A DNA stretch of 64,000 bases from Pedobacter aquatilis (GTDB lineage Bacteria > Bacteroidota > Bacteroidia > Sphingobacteriales > Sphingobacteriaceae): contig NZ_JAUFPW010000012.1 of assembly GCF_030409415.1 (NCBI RefSeq), forward strand, positions 496,001-560,000, in the 5' to 3' direction. The notes under the pieces were generated by a model, which was not told the DNA's origin, did no database searches, and saw nothing but the letters and a program-made list of their open reading frames with translations. The translations under genes were made by a program, and so were the position numbers. Positions 8,258 to 18,961 of this stretch are shown here, piece by piece (position 1 is the stretch's first letter; each line of letters opens with the position of its first letter).

Positions 8258-8691
8258 ACAGGTTCAGGGAAGATTTAGAAGACGAAGAATTAGGACCTGT
8301 ACCCGAATTAAAACTTAAATCGGAAAAGGTTAAATCTGAAAGGGTAAAATCTGAGGATGAGAAAAAGTTTGCAGATACCTTTATCGGTAAGTTTTTTATA
8401 GAGGGTGTAATATCAAAAGAAGCGGCTACAGATGCATTGCCGTTTCTGTGTTTTCTGGCATTTTTAGGGATGGTATATATCGCTAACAGCCATTTTGCGG
8501 TAAATAACGTTCGAAAAATAGATAAGTTAAATAAAGAAGTAAAAGAATTGAGATGGGAGTATAAATCGATGAAAGCCGAGTTAATGTTTAAAAGCAAACT
8601 AACTGAAGTGGCCAAAAAGGTTGATACGCTTGGGATAAAAGAATTAATAGAACCTCCAAAAAAAATAATTGTTAAAAGCGATGAATATTAG
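8254..8691 (+). CDS. ftsL: FtsL-like cell division protein
   Basis: A protein of 145 aa: a charged cytoplasmic N-terminus with repeated VKSE units (about 24-35), one transmembrane helix (about 61-79), and a periplasmic coiled coil (about 86-115, VRKIDKLNKEVKELRWEY). This is the FtsL plan, and the position between rsmH and ftsI is the standard ftsL slot. Bacteroidota FtsL sequences diverge strongly, so the call rests mainly on topology and synteny. In other bacteria FtsL forms a complex with FtsB and FtsQ that activates FtsW-FtsI. It overlaps rsmH by 4 bp and ftsI by 11 bp. Confidence 0.8.
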   Translation: MNRFREDLEDEELGPVPELKLKSEKVKSERVKSEDEKKFADTFIGKFFIEGVISKEAATDALPFLCFLAFLGMVYIANSHFAVNNVRKIDKLNKEVKELRWEYKSMKAELMFKSKLTEVAKKVDTLGIKELIEPPKKIIVKSDEY

Positions 8692-10777
8692 AGCAAACAT
8701 ACTGCTTCGTGTATATCTGGCATTTGGCTTAATTGTGCTTTTTGCTTTGGCGGTAGTTTTACGCCTTGGTCAGGTGCAATTTGTACAGGGGCATAAGTGG
8801 AAAGCTATGGCAGATAGCCTTTCTACAAAATATTTACCCGTTGAGGCTACTCGTGGTAACATCTATTCTAACGATGGCAGTTTATTGGCCACTTCGGTTC
8901 CAGAATACGAATTGCGCATGGATATGTTTGCTGGTGGTATTGCTGATGACAAAATTTTTAATGAGAAGGTTGATTCTTTAGGGATGAAACTTGCTGGAAT
9001 TTTTCAGGACAAAACACCAAAGGAGTATTCAAGAATACTTCGCAAGGGCCGTGCTGACAGTGCCCGTTATTTGCTTATCCATCGTAAAGTTGGTTATTCA
9101 GATTTAAAAATGATAAGAACATTTCCACTTTATAACATTGGAAAATTTAGTGGTGGTTTAATTGCTGTACAACAGAACAAGCGCATTTTACCTTTCAAAG
9201 CACTTGCTGCTCGTACAATTGGTTATAAAAATGCAAATGTTAAAAATGGTGTCGGTTTAGAAGGTGCGTATAATCAATATATTAACGGAGAAACCGGTAG
9301 AAGATTAATGCAGAGAATTGCTGGTGGGGTTTATGTACCAGTGAACGATGAGGAAGAAGTTGCGCCTAAAGATGGTGCAGATATCATTTCTACCATCGAC
9401 ATTAACATGCAGGATTTGGCGCAAAGTGCTTTAGAAAAACAATTGATTAAAAGTAAAGCAGACCACGGAGCGGTAATTGTTATGGAGGTTGAAACCGGAG
9501 AAATCAGGGCTGTAGCAAATTTTTCTAAAGTTGAAGAAGGTGTTTACAAAGAGAAATTTAATTACGCAATTGCAGGTAATCAAGATCCTGGTTCAACTTT
9601 TAAGTTAGCCTCTTATATGGCTTTGCTTGAAGATGAAAAGGTTGACACCAATACGATGGTTGCAACTGGTAATTACCAAATTCCCGGTCACATGATAAAG
9701 GATTCGCATGGAAGTATTGGTGTGGTTACGGTTAAGAAAGCTTTTGAACAATCTTCAAATGCTGCAATTGCATCGATGGTGAACAATGCATATCGGGAAA
9801 ATCCTAAGAAATTTACCGATCATTTATATGATTGGCATTTGAATGAGATGTTGCAACTTCAAATTCCAGGTGAAGCAAAGCCGGTGGTTAAAAACCCATC
9901 AAACAAAAGTTGGGGAAAAATGACTTTGCCACAAATGGCTTACGGTTATGAAATGCAACTTACGCCATTAAAGATGCTCACATTCTACAATGCGGTAGCG
10001 AACAACGGTAAATATATTGCGCCAATTTTTGTAAAGGAGATTAGAAGATTAGGAAATCCAGTTGAGCAATTTAAAGCCCGGGTTATTAACGAGAAAATTT
10101 GTTCTGATGTTACCTTAAGTAAAATGAGAAAAATGCTTGAAGGTGTAGTAACTGAAGGTAGCGGAAAGCAAATCGTTTACAACCCACTTTATAAAATTGC
10201 AGGTAAAACGGGTACTGCACAGGTTGCTGATGCAAACAAAGGTTATAAGGCAAACAGACAATATCAAGCTTCATTTGTAGGTTATTTTCCCGCTGATAAA
10301 CCGAAATATTCTATGATTGTAGTAATTAATGATCCAAAAGGTGCTTACTATGGTGCATTGGTTTCAGGTCCGGTTTTCAGAGAAATTGCTGACAGAATTT
10401 ATGCAAGCGATATGCAGATGTATAATGATGTGCCTACCACTTTAGTGGGCAATACTGGCAATCCGCCAACAAAATCCGGACAAAGTAAAGCCACACAGAA
10501 AGTTTACAAAGCATTTGGATTCAAACCACTTTTTGCTTCCAAATCTGAATATTACAATACGATTGATACCAGCGCAGGAACGATTTTTCAGGAAAATAAT
10601 GAACGAAAAGGTGTAATGCCGAATGTATCAGGGATGGGCTTAAAAGATGCCCTTTATCTTTTAGGCAATGCTGGATTGAAAACAAGAGTATCAGGTTCTG
10701 GAAAAGTTATCAGACAATCTGTTCAGGCCGGAGTTAAGGTAGGTAAAGGTTTATTGGTAGATATACAGTTAGATTGA
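8681..10777 (+). CDS. ftsI: Peptidoglycan transpeptidase FtsI (PBP3) with PASTA domain
   Basis: About 698 aa from ATG 8681; an upstream in-frame TTG at 8669 is unlikely because it lies deeper in ftsL. It has an N-terminal membrane anchor (about 5-30), a PBP dimerisation domain, and a transpeptidase domain with all three motifs: S305-T-F-K308 (nucleophile Ser), SSN at about 358-360, and KTGT at about 509-512. A C-terminal PASTA-like domain (about 635-698) is typical of Bacteroidota and Gram-positive homologues and absent from E. coli FtsI. It cross-links septal peptidoglycan together with FtsW, encoded further downstream. A 101-bp spacer without a terminator separates it from murE. Confidence 0.95.
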   Translation: MNIRANILLRVYLAFGLIVLFALAVVLRLGQVQFVQGHKWKAMADSLSTKYLPVEATRGNIYSNDGSLLATSVPEYELRMDMFAGGIADDKIFNEKVDSLGMKLAGIFQDKTPKEYSRILRKGRADSARYLLIHRKVGYSDLKMIRTFPLYNIGKFSGGLIAVQQNKRILPFKALAARTIGYKNANVKNGVGLEGAYNQYINGETGRRLMQRIAGGVYVPVNDEEEVAPKDGADIISTIDINMQDLAQSALEKQLIKSKADHGAVIVMEVETGEIRAVANFSKVEEGVYKEKFNYAIAGNQDPGSTFKLASYMALLEDEKVDTNTMVATGNYQIPGHMIKDSHGSIGVVTVKKAFEQSSNAAIASMVNNAYRENPKKFTDHLYDWHLNEMLQLQIPGEAKPVVKNPSNKSWGKMTLPQMAYGYEMQLTPLKMLTFYNAVANNGKYIAPIFVKEIRRLGNPVEQFKARVINEKICSDVTLSKMRKMLEGVVTEGSGKQIVYNPLYKIAGKTGTAQVADANKGYKANRQYQASFVGYFPADKPKYSMIVVINDPKGAYYGALVSGPVFREIADRIYASDMQMYNDVPTTLVGNTGNPPTKSGQSKATQKVYKAFGFKPLFASKSEYYNTIDTSAGTIFQENNERKGVMPNVSGMGLKDALYLLGNAGLKTRVSGSGKVIRQSVQAGVKVGKGLLVDIQLD

Positions 10778-10878
10778 AAATAGATTAGAGAATGGCTGAA
10801 TTATATAATTAGAGAGTGATTTGGCGACTAGTAAACATTCTCTGAATCAAAATTCACGCATTCAAAATTAAAAAATAT

Positions 10879-12336
10879 ATGCAATTACAGGATTTATTGT
10901 ATGGTGTAACGATTAAAGAATTGGTTGGTAAAACCGATAGGGAAATCAATGCACTTAATTTTGATTCGCGTAAAGTAAGTAAAGACGACGTGTTTTTTGC
11001 AGTTGTAGGGACAGCAGCAGATGGTCATTTATATATAAACCAAACGGTAGAACAAGGTGCTGCTGTAATTATTTGCGAAAACTTACCAGAAATCGAAGAT
11101 TATAATGTAACCTATATTAAGGTTGATAATACATCAGTTGCATTGGGTATCATGGCCGGCAATTTTTATGGTAATCCATCAAAAGAACTTAAGCTTGTTG
11201 GTATTACCGGAACGAATGGTAAAACAACTATTGCCACCATCTTATATAAACTTTTTAAAGATTTAGGTTATAAAACCGGATTGATATCTACCGTAGAAAA
11301 TTTTGTAAACGATACCGCTATAGCTGCGACGCACACTACACCAAATCCGATTGCATTAAATGCGTTGCTTAAGGATATGGTAGTTGCAGGCTGCGATTAC
11401 TGTTTTATGGAAGTAAGTTCGCATGCCGTTTCTCAACACAGAATTGAAGGCTTAACTTTTTCAGGTGGTGTGTTTTCTAACCTTACACACGATCATTTAG
11501 ATTTTCATAAAACATTCGATGCTTATTTAAAAGCGAAGAAAACATTCTTTGACTTACTGCCGAAATCGGCTTTTGCATTAACCAACACCGATGATAAAAA
11601 CGGCATGGTGATGTTGCAAAATACAAAGGCCTACAAGAAAACCTATGCCTTAAAGCAACTTGCAGATTTCAAGGCGAAAATTATAGAGAACGGCTTCGCG
11701 GGTTTGCATTTAGATATCGATAATGAGGATGTTTATTTCAAATTAATTGGCTCTTTTAACGCCTATAATCTGCTGGCCGTTTATGGAACGGCAATTTTGC
11801 TAGAGCAGGATAAATTGAAGGTACTTACTTTATTAAGCCGTTTAACAGGTGCTGAAGGTCGTTTTGATTACATCGTTTCTGATGATAAGATTATTGGCAT
11901 TGTAGATTATGCCCATACACCAGATGCAGTACAAAATGTATTGAACACGATTGCCGATATCCGAAAAGGAAATGAGCAAGTGATTACCGTTTTAGGTTGT
12001 GGTGGCGATAGAGATAAAACCAAGCGCCCGATAATGGCTCAGGTTGCTTGCGATTGGAGCGATAAGGTTATTCTTACCTCTGATAATCCACGCACCGAAA
12101 ACCCGCAAAGCATTATTGATGATATGGAAGCTGGTGTTTCGCCAAGCAATAAACGTAAAACTTTATCCATCTTGGATAGAAGAGAAGCCATAAAAACAGC
12201 TTGCCACTTGGCCGGGAGGGGAGATATTATCTTAATCGCTGGAAAAGGACACGAAAAGTATCAGGAAATAAATGGTGTACGCAACCATTTTGATGATAAG
12301 GAAATTTTACTTGAACAATTAAACCCTCGCAGCTAA
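10879..12336 (+). CDS. murE: UDP-MurNAc-L-Ala-D-Glu:meso-DAP ligase
   Basis: A protein of 485 aa, the usual Mur ligase length. The ATP-binding loop GTNGKTT is at 111-117, and the central domain has [14 protein letters not shown] and [10 protein letters not shown]. The substrate-specificity motif DNPR at 402-405 indicates meso-diaminopimelate rather than lysine as the third residue of the stem peptide, which agrees with dapA further along. It adds meso-DAP to UDP-MurNAc-L-Ala-D-Glu in the cytoplasm. Its stop overlaps the mraY start (TAATG). Confidence 0.97.
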   Translation: MQLQDLLYGVTIKELVGKTDREINALNFDSRKVSKDDVFFAVVGTAADGHLYINQTVEQGAAVIICENLPEIEDYNVTYIKVDNTSVALGIMAGNFYGNPSKELKLVGITGTNGKTTIATILYKLFKDLGYKTGLISTVENFVNDTAIAATHTTPNPIALNALLKDMVVAGCDYCFMEVSSHAVSQHRIEGLTFSGGVFSNLTHDHLDFHKTFDAYLKAKKTFFDLLPKSAFALTNTDDKNGMVMLQNTKAYKKTYALKQLADFKAKIIENGFAGLHLDIDNEDVYFKLIGSFNAYNLLAVYGTAILLEQDKLKVLTLLSRLTGAEGRFDYIVSDDKIIGIVDYAHTPDAVQNVLNTIADIRKGNEQVITVLGCGGDRDKTKRPIMAQVACDWSDKVILTSDNPRTENPQSIIDDMEAGVSPSNKRKTLSILDRREAIKTACHLAGRGDIILIAGKGHEKYQEINGVRNHFDDKEILLEQLNPRS

Positions 12337-13583
12337 TGTTATATTTATTATTCGAATACCTGCATAAGCATTACGACATACCTGGATTAAGGTTGTTCCA
12401 GTACATCACTTTCCGTGCATCTGTTTCTATCATTTTATCTCTAATCATCACAACAGTTTACGGACGTAGATTAATTGATTACCTGCATAAAAAACAAGTT
12501 GGCGAAACTGTTAGGAATTTAGGATTAGAAGGACAAATGCAAAAACAAGGTACGCCGACAATGGGTGGTATCATCATTTTGCTTGGTATTTTAATTCCGA
12601 CACTTTTGTTTGCAAACATCGCTAACGTATATGTAATCCTAATGATTATCACCACCGTTTGGATGGGCGCAATTGGCTTTTTAGACGATTATATCAAGGT
12701 TTTTAAAAAGAATAAAGAAGGTTTAGCGGGAAGATTTAAAGTTGTTGGACAAGTAGGTCTAGGTATTATAGTGGGTTGTACCATGTATTTTCACCCAAAT
12801 ATTGTAGTTCGCCAAACAGTTAAAGATGATGTAAAAAATACTTCATCGGTCCCAATGGTTTTACGTCAAAAAGGAGAAACTTTCTATTATACACAGGATG
12901 TTAAATCAACCAAAACCAATATTCCATTTTACAAAAATAATGAATTTGATTACGCAAAAGTACTTAAGTTTTTAGGTACTGGTTATGAAAAATATGCGTT
13001 TTTGGTATTTCTTGTCTTTACGGTATTCATTATTACGGCCGTTTCAAATGGCGCAAATATCACGGATGGTATTGATGGGCTTGCAACGGGAACATCAGCG
13101 GTAATTGGGACAACACTTGGCATTTTGGCTTATGTTTCTGGTAATACGGGCTTTGCGGATTATCTGAACATCATGTACATCCCGAATTCTGGTGAATTGA
13201 TGATTTTTGCCGGTGCTTTTGTAGGTGCCTGTGTAGGTTTTCTGTGGTATAATTCCTATCCGGCGCAGGTTTTTATGGGCGATACCGGAAGTTTAGCCAT
13301 CGGTGGAATTATTGCTTCGTTCGCCATTATGATTCGTAAAGAATTATTGATTCCGATTTTATGCGGTGTGTTTTTGATTGAATTGGTATCGGTGATTATG
13401 CAGGTTTCCTATTTCAAATACACCAAAAAGAAATTTGGCGAAGGGCGAAGGATTTTCCTGATGTCGCCACTGCATCATCACTACCAAAAGAAAGGTTATC
13501 ACGAAGCCAAAATTGTTACCCGATTTTGGATTATAGGAATTATGCTCGCCATTATGACGATTGTAACCTTGAAATTAAGATAG
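12336..13583 (+). CDS. mraY: Phospho-MurNAc-pentapeptide transferase
   Basis: A 415-aa polytopic membrane protein. Family motifs are present: the DD pair in [30 protein letters not shown] and the His cluster [11 protein letters not shown]. It transfers phospho-MurNAc-pentapeptide to undecaprenyl phosphate to make lipid I. It is about 55 residues longer than the E. coli enzyme (360 aa); the extra part falls between transmembrane helices at about 150-210 and contains polar sequence ([14 protein letters not shown]). This insertion is, to my knowledge, common in Bacteroidota MraY. Its start overlaps the murE stop. Confidence 0.96.
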   Translation: MLYLLFEYLHKHYDIPGLRLFQYITFRASVSIILSLIITTVYGRRLIDYLHKKQVGETVRNLGLEGQMQKQGTPTMGGIIILLGILIPTLLFANIANVYVILMIITTVWMGAIGFLDDYIKVFKKNKEGLAGRFKVVGQVGLGIIVGCTMYFHPNIVVRQTVKDDVKNTSSVPMVLRQKGETFYYTQDVKSTKTNIPFYKNNEFDYAKVLKFLGTGYEKYAFLVFLVFTVFIITAVSNGANITDGIDGLATGTSAVIGTTLGILAYVSGNTGFADYLNIMYIPNSGELMIFAGAFVGACVGFLWYNSYPAQVFMGDTGSLAIGGIIASFAIMIRKELLIPILCGVFLIELVSVIMQVSYFKYTKKKFGEGRRIFLMSPLHHHYQKKGYHEAKIVTRFWIIGIMLAIMTIVTLKLR

Positions 13584-13704
13584 ATAGAATAAGGATAAGC
13601 AACAAAGCGTAAAGATTCTTAAAAGCTAAAGTATTATTGGTTAATAGGTTAGCAAAAGAACAATAAACGCAGAAAGAACAACGATAATCGAATAAAGAAA
13701 CAAA

Positions 13705-15093
13705 ATGAATACAAATCAAAATACAACTTCCAATAGTCAGTCAGAAATGGCAGGGCAGGGCCGTGTTGTAATTTTGGGTGCAGGCGAGAGTGGTGTTGGC
13801 GCAGCAAAATTGGCGCAGCAAAAAGGTTTTGATGTTTTTGTTTCCGATTTCGGTGTGATTGCTGATAAATATAAATTGGCGCTGGAAAAGCTGTCTGTAG
13901 CGTTTGAATCTGAAAAACACACAGAAGAACTTATCTTAAATGCAACTGAAGTAATTAAAAGCCCAGGTATTCCATCAACAGCGCCTATTATTAAAAAATT
14001 GGTTGAATTGGGTATTCCTGTAATTTCTGAAATTGAATTTGCTAAACGCTATACAAGTGCTAAAACGGTTTGTATTACTGGTTCGAATGGGAAATCAACA
14101 ACCAGTTTACTCACCTTTCATATTTTAAAAAAGGCCGGATTAAACGTTGGTCTTGCAGGTAACATCGGTCAGAGTTTTGCTGCGCAAGTGGCTGATGAAA
14201 ACTTCGATTGGTTCGTTCTGGAGATATCAAGCTTTATGCTTGATGATATGTTTGCTTTCAAAGCAGATGTGGCAGTTCTACTAAACATCACACCAGACCA
14301 TTTAGATAGATACGATTATAAGCTTGAAAACTATGCTGCATCAAAAATGCGCATCATTCAGAATCAAACCGTTAACGATACATTTATCTATTGTGCGGAT
14401 GATGAAGAAAGCTTGAAAGCATTGCAAAATATAAAGCCACAGGCAAAAACATATCCCTTCTCAATAGTTAGAAAAGTAGAAGAGGGAGCAGATTTAGAGA
14501 ACGATACAATACACATACACATTGAACCAAATAACGAACTTATCATGTCTATTACAGAATTAGCCTTACAAGGCAAGCACAACATTTACAACTCTATGGC
14601 TTCGGGCATTGTTGCTAAAGTTTTAGAGTTAAGAAATGATTCTATTCGTGAGAGTATGGGTAATTTCAAAAATATTGAACATAGGCTCGAGCATGTAGCC
14701 AAAATTTCTGGAATTGATTTTATCAACGATAGTAAAGCGACCAATGTGAATTCAACATGGTATGCTTTAGAAAGCATGACTACTGATGTGGTTTTAATAA
14801 TGGGTGGTGTTGATAAAGGCAATGATTATGGCATGCTTAAGGATTTGGTTAAAAGCAAGGTTAAAGCAATTGTGTGTTTAGGGAAAGATAACAAACGTAT
14901 TCATGATGCTTTTGAAGATGATGTAGAAGTAATTGTAAATACTTTTTCTGCTGAAGAAGCAACACAAATTGCTTTTCATTTAGCAAAACGTGGCGATGCA
15001 GTTTTGCTATCGCCTGCTTGTGCAAGTTTCGATTTGTTTAAAAATTATGAAGACCGCGGAAATCAGTTTAAAGCGGCAGTAAAAGAATTATAG
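13705..15093 (+). CDS. murD: UDP-MurNAc-L-alanine:D-glutamate ligase
   Basis: A protein of 462 aa with an N-terminal Rossmann motif (ILGAGESGVGAA, about 24-35), the Mur ligase ATP loop TGSNGKST at 125-132, the central EISSFML and LNITPDHLDRY motifs, and the C-terminal NDSKATN and LSPACASFD. It adds D-glutamate to UDP-MurNAc-L-Ala. The first 18 residues are Asn/Thr/Ser/Gln-rich and precede the conserved fold. A 121-bp spacer before it has no terminator, so transcription probably runs on from mraY; ftsW follows after 15 bp. Confidence 0.96.
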   Translation: MNTNQNTTSNSQSEMAGQGRVVILGAGESGVGAAKLAQQKGFDVFVSDFGVIADKYKLALEKLSVAFESEKHTEELILNATEVIKSPGIPSTAPIIKKLVELGIPVISEIEFAKRYTSAKTVCITGSNGKSTTSLLTFHILKKAGLNVGLAGNIGQSFAAQVADENFDWFVLEISSFMLDDMFAFKADVAVLLNITPDHLDRYDYKLENYAASKMRIIQNQTVNDTFIYCADDEESLKALQNIKPQAKTYPFSIVRKVEEGADLENDTIHIHIEPNNELIMSITELALQGKHNIYNSMASGIVAKVLELRNDSIRESMGNFKNIEHRLEHVAKISGIDFINDSKATNVNSTWYALESMTTDVVLIMGGVDKGNDYGMLKDLVKSKVKAIVCLGKDNKRIHDAFEDDVEVIVNTFSAEEATQIAFHLAKRGDAVLLSPACASFDLFKNYEDRGNQFKAAVKEL

Positions 15094-15108
15094 AAGGAGG
15101 TTAACAAA

Positions 15109-16302
15109 ATGTTGCAAACTCTACTTAATAAAACAAAAGGAGATAGATGGATTTGGTTAATCATCATCTTGCTATCGCTTATATCGGTAATGGCTGTTTA
15201 CAGCGCTACCGGAACTTTGGCCTATAAAAGAGGTGAGGCAGTGGAAAAACTGTTCCTATTTAAGCACTTTATTTTTGTAATGATGGGTATCGGGATGATT
15301 TACATTTCCCACTTGCTTGATTACAGGTATTATGCAGGAATATCTAAAATTTTAATGATTGTTACCATACCATTATTGCTTTATACTCTAATATTTGGAA
15401 CAAACTTAAATGATGCATCCCGCTGGGTTAAAATCCCGGTAATTGGTTTAACCTTTCAAACATCCGATTTGGCTAAACTGGCGTTGATAACTTTTTTGGC
15501 GAGGATGTTAACCAAGAAGCAGGAAAATATTAAAGATTTGAGAGAATCCTTTATCCCGATTATGGCTTCTGTTTGTTCGGTGTTTGTATTAATTGCATTG
15601 GCAAATATGTCTACGGCTTTGATGCTGTTTGGCGTAAGTATTTTGCTGTTGATTATTGGAAGAATTAGCATTAAACAAATTTCAATTGTTTGTGCAGGCG
15701 GTTTAGTATTGCTGCTATTGGTAGGGTTTTTAGGCCCGAGAAGTGAAACCTATAAATCACGTATCAGAACCTTTTTGCACCCTGAACTTGTACATTCTGA
15801 TAAAAGTTTTCAAGCCGACCAGGCAAAGATTGCCTTGGCAACCGGCGGCGTTTTTGGTAAAGGACCAGGTAATAGCACACAGCGTAATTTCCTTCCACAC
15901 CCTTATTCCGATTTTATTTTTGCCATTATTATTGAAGAATGGGGAACGTTAGGGGGAATTGTGATTATGATGCTTTACCTGGTGCTTTTGTACCGGTGTA
16001 TAAAAATTGTAACCCGGGCGCCCAAGGCATTTGGTGCATTGCTGGCCGCAGGGCTGAGTTTTAGTTTAACCATTCAGGCTTTTGCAAATATGGCGGTTGC
16101 AGTTGGCTTAGGTCCGGTGACCGGAGTTCCGCTTCCATTGGTTAGCATGGGTGGTACATCGATGATATTTACCAGTGTGGCTTTTGGAATTATTTTAAGT
16201 GTGAGTCGTGATGTTGAGGAAAATGTAGCCGGCAAAACTACCGGCGAAAAAGCAAAAGTGAGTAATAAGGTTATTGTTGGAGAGATACCTGCGATGGCTT
16301 AA
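15109..16302 (+). CDS. ftsW: Septal peptidoglycan polymerase FtsW (SEDS)
   Basis: A 397-aa polytopic membrane protein of the SEDS family. Typical segments are SRWVKIPVIGLTFQTSDLAK, ATGGVFGKGPGNS and the HPYSDFIFAIIIEEWG motif. It polymerises lipid II into glycan strands at the septum as partner of FtsI. The position between murD and murG is conserved, and RodA is excluded by this context. An AAGGAGG at 15094-15100 precedes the ATG by 8 bp, one of the few strong Shine-Dalgarno sites in the window; it lies directly after the murD stop. Confidence 0.95.
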   Translation: MLQTLLNKTKGDRWIWLIIILLSLISVMAVYSATGTLAYKRGEAVEKLFLFKHFIFVMMGIGMIYISHLLDYRYYAGISKILMIVTIPLLLYTLIFGTNLNDASRWVKIPVIGLTFQTSDLAKLALITFLARMLTKKQENIKDLRESFIPIMASVCSVFVLIALANMSTALMLFGVSILLLIIGRISIKQISIVCAGGLVLLLLVGFLGPRSETYKSRIRTFLHPELVHSDKSFQADQAKIALATGGVFGKGPGNSTQRNFLPHPYSDFIFAIIIEEWGTLGGIVIMMLYLVLLYRCIKIVTRAPKAFGALLAAGLSFSLTIQAFANMAVAVGLGPVTGVPLPLVSMGGTSMIFTSVAFGIILSVSRDVEENVAGKTTGEKAKVSNKVIVGEIPAMA

Positions 16303-16404
16303 AGGAATTAGCTGATGTGAGGATGAGCTAATTAGATAATGAATCAGAATATAACAACATGCATTAGCCAATTAGCTAATGAATAAATTATCAAATTAAT
16401 TAAG

Positions 16405-17508
16405 ATGAATAATTCCCCAAAAATTATCATATCAGGAGGTGGCACAGGCGGGCATATTTTTCCCGCCGTCGCCATTGCCAATGCACTAAAACGCATTATG
16501 CCTGCTTGTGAAATTTTATTTGTGGGTGCAATCGGTCGGATGGAAATGGAAAAAGTTCCTGCTGCCGGATATAAAATTATTGGCTTAAACATCAGTGGTA
16601 TTCAACGCGGTTCAATTGTAAAAAACCTTGCATTACCATTTAAAGTGATGGGAAGTGTTCGCAAAGCGATGCAATTGATTAACGATTTTAAGCCAGATGC
16701 GGTAGTAGGTGTTGGAGGTTACGCATCCGGACCTTTATTATATGCCGCATCATTAAAGGGCATTCCTTATTTGATACAAGAGCAAAACTCGTACGCAGGC
16801 ATAACAAACAAATGGCTGGGAAAAAAAGCTTCAAAGATTTGTGTGGCTTTTGATGATATGGACGCTTTCTTCCCGGCTAACAGAATTTTGAAAACCGGTA
16901 ATCCGGTAAGGGGAGAAGTTGTTGATATTAAAGGGAAACATTTCTCAGGTGCAGAGCTTTTAAAGCTTGATCCTCAGAAAAAAACAATACTAGTAACCGG
17001 CGGAAGTTTGGGTGCCGGAACATTAAATAAGGCAATAGAAAAACATCTGCCAGAAATCTTAAAGCAGGATGTTCAAATTATCTGGCAAACAGGTAAATTT
17101 TATTATAAAGGCATTATCGAACGTTTAGGGATAGATTACCATCCGAACGTGAGAATATTAGAATTTTTAAATAAAATGGATTTGGCTTACGCTGCCGCTG
17201 ATGTAATTATTAGCAGGGCAGGTGCAGGCACAATTGCAGAGCTTTGTATGATAAGAAAACCAGTTATTCTGGTGCCTTCTCCTAATGTGGCAGAAGATCA
17301 TCAAACTAAAAATGCTTTAGCGCTAGTTAAAAATAATGCAGCAATGCTCATTAACGATCGCGCTGCTGAAGACATTTTAGTAACAGAAGCGTTAAAGTTG
17401 CTTGATGATAAATCGCACAGCGAAACGCTTGCAGAAAATATAGGTAAAATGGCGCTTCCAATGGCAGATGAAATTATTGCTAATGAGGTGTTGAAATTGA
17501 TTAGATAA
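16405..17508 (+). CDS. murG: UDP-GlcNAc:lipid I GlcNAc transferase
   Basis: A protein of 367 aa, a GT-B glycosyltransferase (GT28). The N-terminal Gly-rich loop SGGGTGGH at 10-17 is diagnostic; further motifs are VGVGGYASGP, EQNSYAGITNKWLG, the second loop TGGSLGAG and SRAGAGTIAEL, which binds UDP-GlcNAc. It adds GlcNAc to lipid I to form lipid II at the inner face of the membrane. It is separated from ftsW by about 100 bp containing a short inverted repeat (CATTAGC at 16362-16368, GCTAATG at 16375-16381) but no T-run. Confidence 0.96.
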   Translation: MNNSPKIIISGGGTGGHIFPAVAIANALKRIMPACEILFVGAIGRMEMEKVPAAGYKIIGLNISGIQRGSIVKNLALPFKVMGSVRKAMQLINDFKPDAVVGVGGYASGPLLYAASLKGIPYLIQEQNSYAGITNKWLGKKASKICVAFDDMDAFFPANRILKTGNPVRGEVVDIKGKHFSGAELLKLDPQKKTILVTGGSLGAGTLNKAIEKHLPEILKQDVQIIWQTGKFYYKGIIERLGIDYHPNVRILEFLNKMDLAYAAADVIISRAGAGTIAELCMIRKPVILVPSPNVAEDHQTKNALALVKNNAAMLINDRAAEDILVTEALKLLDDKSHSETLAENIGKMALPMADEIIANEVLKLIR

Positions 17509-17584
17509 GAATAAGCATAAAGGAGCAAAGAACAAGGATTAAGGAGTAAAAATTTAAAGGGAATAGCAGATCGTAAATCGTAAT

Positions 17585-17600
17585 TCTAAAATCGTAAATC
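17585..17600 (+). repeat. Dispersed short repeat before murC
   Basis: The word TCTAAAATCGTAAATC lies 5 bp before the murC start. The same first 15 bases occur at 59477-59491, four bases before another start codon. Function unknown; it may be a mobile intergenic word or part of a leader. Confidence 0.4.
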
Positions 17601-17605
17601 AAAAT

Positions 17606-18961
17606 ATGGAACTAAGTAAAATAACTAGGGTTTATTTCGTGGGTATCGGTGGTATCGGTATGAGTGCGCTTGCCCGCTATTTTGCTAAACGTGGCTTGGT
17701 GGTTTGCGGTTACGATAAAACCAGAACCAAGCTTACCGAAACACTAGAGCGAGAAGGTATTCTGATTTCTTATTTGGATGAGGCATCGGCTTTGCCTTGT
17801 GTATTTCTGGATAAGCACGATGATAGCTTAGTGGTTTACACACCAGCAATTCCTAAAAGCTCCAAAATTTTAAACCATTTTATTGATAAGGGTTTTAGTC
17901 TGAAAAAACGTTCAGAAGTATTAGGCATTATCAGCAAAGGCATGTTTTGTATTGCCGTTGCGGGCACGCATGGCAAAACCACTACCTCATCAATAGTTGC
18001 ACATATTTTAAAAGATACTGGTTACGATTGTACAGCCTTCTTAGGCGGCATCACTAGTAATTACAATAGTAATGTATTGTTCGGCGAAAACAATGTGGTT
18101 GTTGTGGAGGCTGATGAATACGATAGATCTTTTCTTACGTTGCATCCTGATGTTGCGGTTATTACTTCCATGGATGCCGACCACTTAGATATTTATGGCG
18201 ATAAAAGTCATTTAGAAGAGTCCTTCCATTTATTTGCAGGGCAGCTTAAAGAAAACGGCGTTTTATTTGCCCATGAGGGTCTGCCTTTAGAAAAAAGCAT
18301 CAGCTATGCGGTAAGTAATACAGCTTCAGCGAAAGCTGAAAATTTAAGGGTGGAAGGTTCAAAATTTGTTTTTAATTATTCGGACGATTCTTGCAGCATT
18401 AAAGATTTGAGCTTAATGCTTCCTGGAAAGCACAATGTTGCCAACACAACTGTTGCCATTGCTATTGCGTTAAAGCTTGGTATAGATGCTGAAAAGATTA
18501 AAGCAGCTGTTGCAAACTTTAAGGGCGTGAAACGTCGTTTTGAATATATCGTAAATGATGGTAATCAGATTTATATTGATGATTACGCACACCATCCGGA
18601 AGAATTAAAAGCTTGTTTTGATGCGGTTAGACAATTATATCCTGAGAAAAAACTTACCGTTATTTTTCAGCCACACTTATTTACAAGAACAAGAGATTTT
18701 GCTAATGAATTTGCAGAAGTTTTGGGCACAGCCGATGAACTTTTATTGCTGGATATTTATCCGGCAAGAGAATTACCGATCGAAGGCATTAATTCAAACT
18801 TTTTGTTGGATAAAATAAACCTAGGCAACAAAAAGATAATTAACAAGGAATTAGTTGTTGAATATATTAAAAAATCAAAGCCAGAGATGATTTTAACTGT
18901 TGGCGCAGGAGATATTGATACCCTAATTGAACCATTAAGAAATACTTTAACCAATGTTTAA
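17606..18961 (+). CDS. murC: UDP-MurNAc:L-alanine ligase
   Basis: A protein of 451 aa. The Rossmann loop GIGGIGMSALA is at about 13-23 and the ATP loop AGTHGKTTT at 119-127; VVEADEYDRSFLTL and DDYAHHPEELKA are MurC signatures. The last two separate it from Mpl and from the other Mur ligases. It adds L-alanine to UDP-MurNAc as the first stem-peptide step. Its 3' end overlaps the ftsQ start by 8 bp. Its genomic place after murG and before ftsQ matches other Bacteroidota dcw clusters, which lack murB, ddl and murF here. Confidence 0.96.
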   Translation: MELSKITRVYFVGIGGIGMSALARYFAKRGLVVCGYDKTRTKLTETLEREGILISYLDEASALPCVFLDKHDDSLVVYTPAIPKSSKILNHFIDKGFSLKKRSEVLGIISKGMFCIAVAGTHGKTTTSSIVAHILKDTGYDCTAFLGGITSNYNSNVLFGENNVVVVEADEYDRSFLTLHPDVAVITSMDADHLDIYGDKSHLEESFHLFAGQLKENGVLFAHEGLPLEKSISYAVSNTASAKAENLRVEGSKFVFNYSDDSCSIKDLSLMLPGKHNVANTTVAIAIALKLGIDAEKIKAAVANFKGVKRRFEYIVNDGNQIYIDDYAHHPEELKACFDAVRQLYPEKKLTVIFQPHLFTRTRDFANEFAEVLGTADELLLLDIYPARELPIEGINSNFLLDKINLGNKKIINKELVVEYIKKSKPEMILTVGAGDIDTLIEPLRNTLTNV

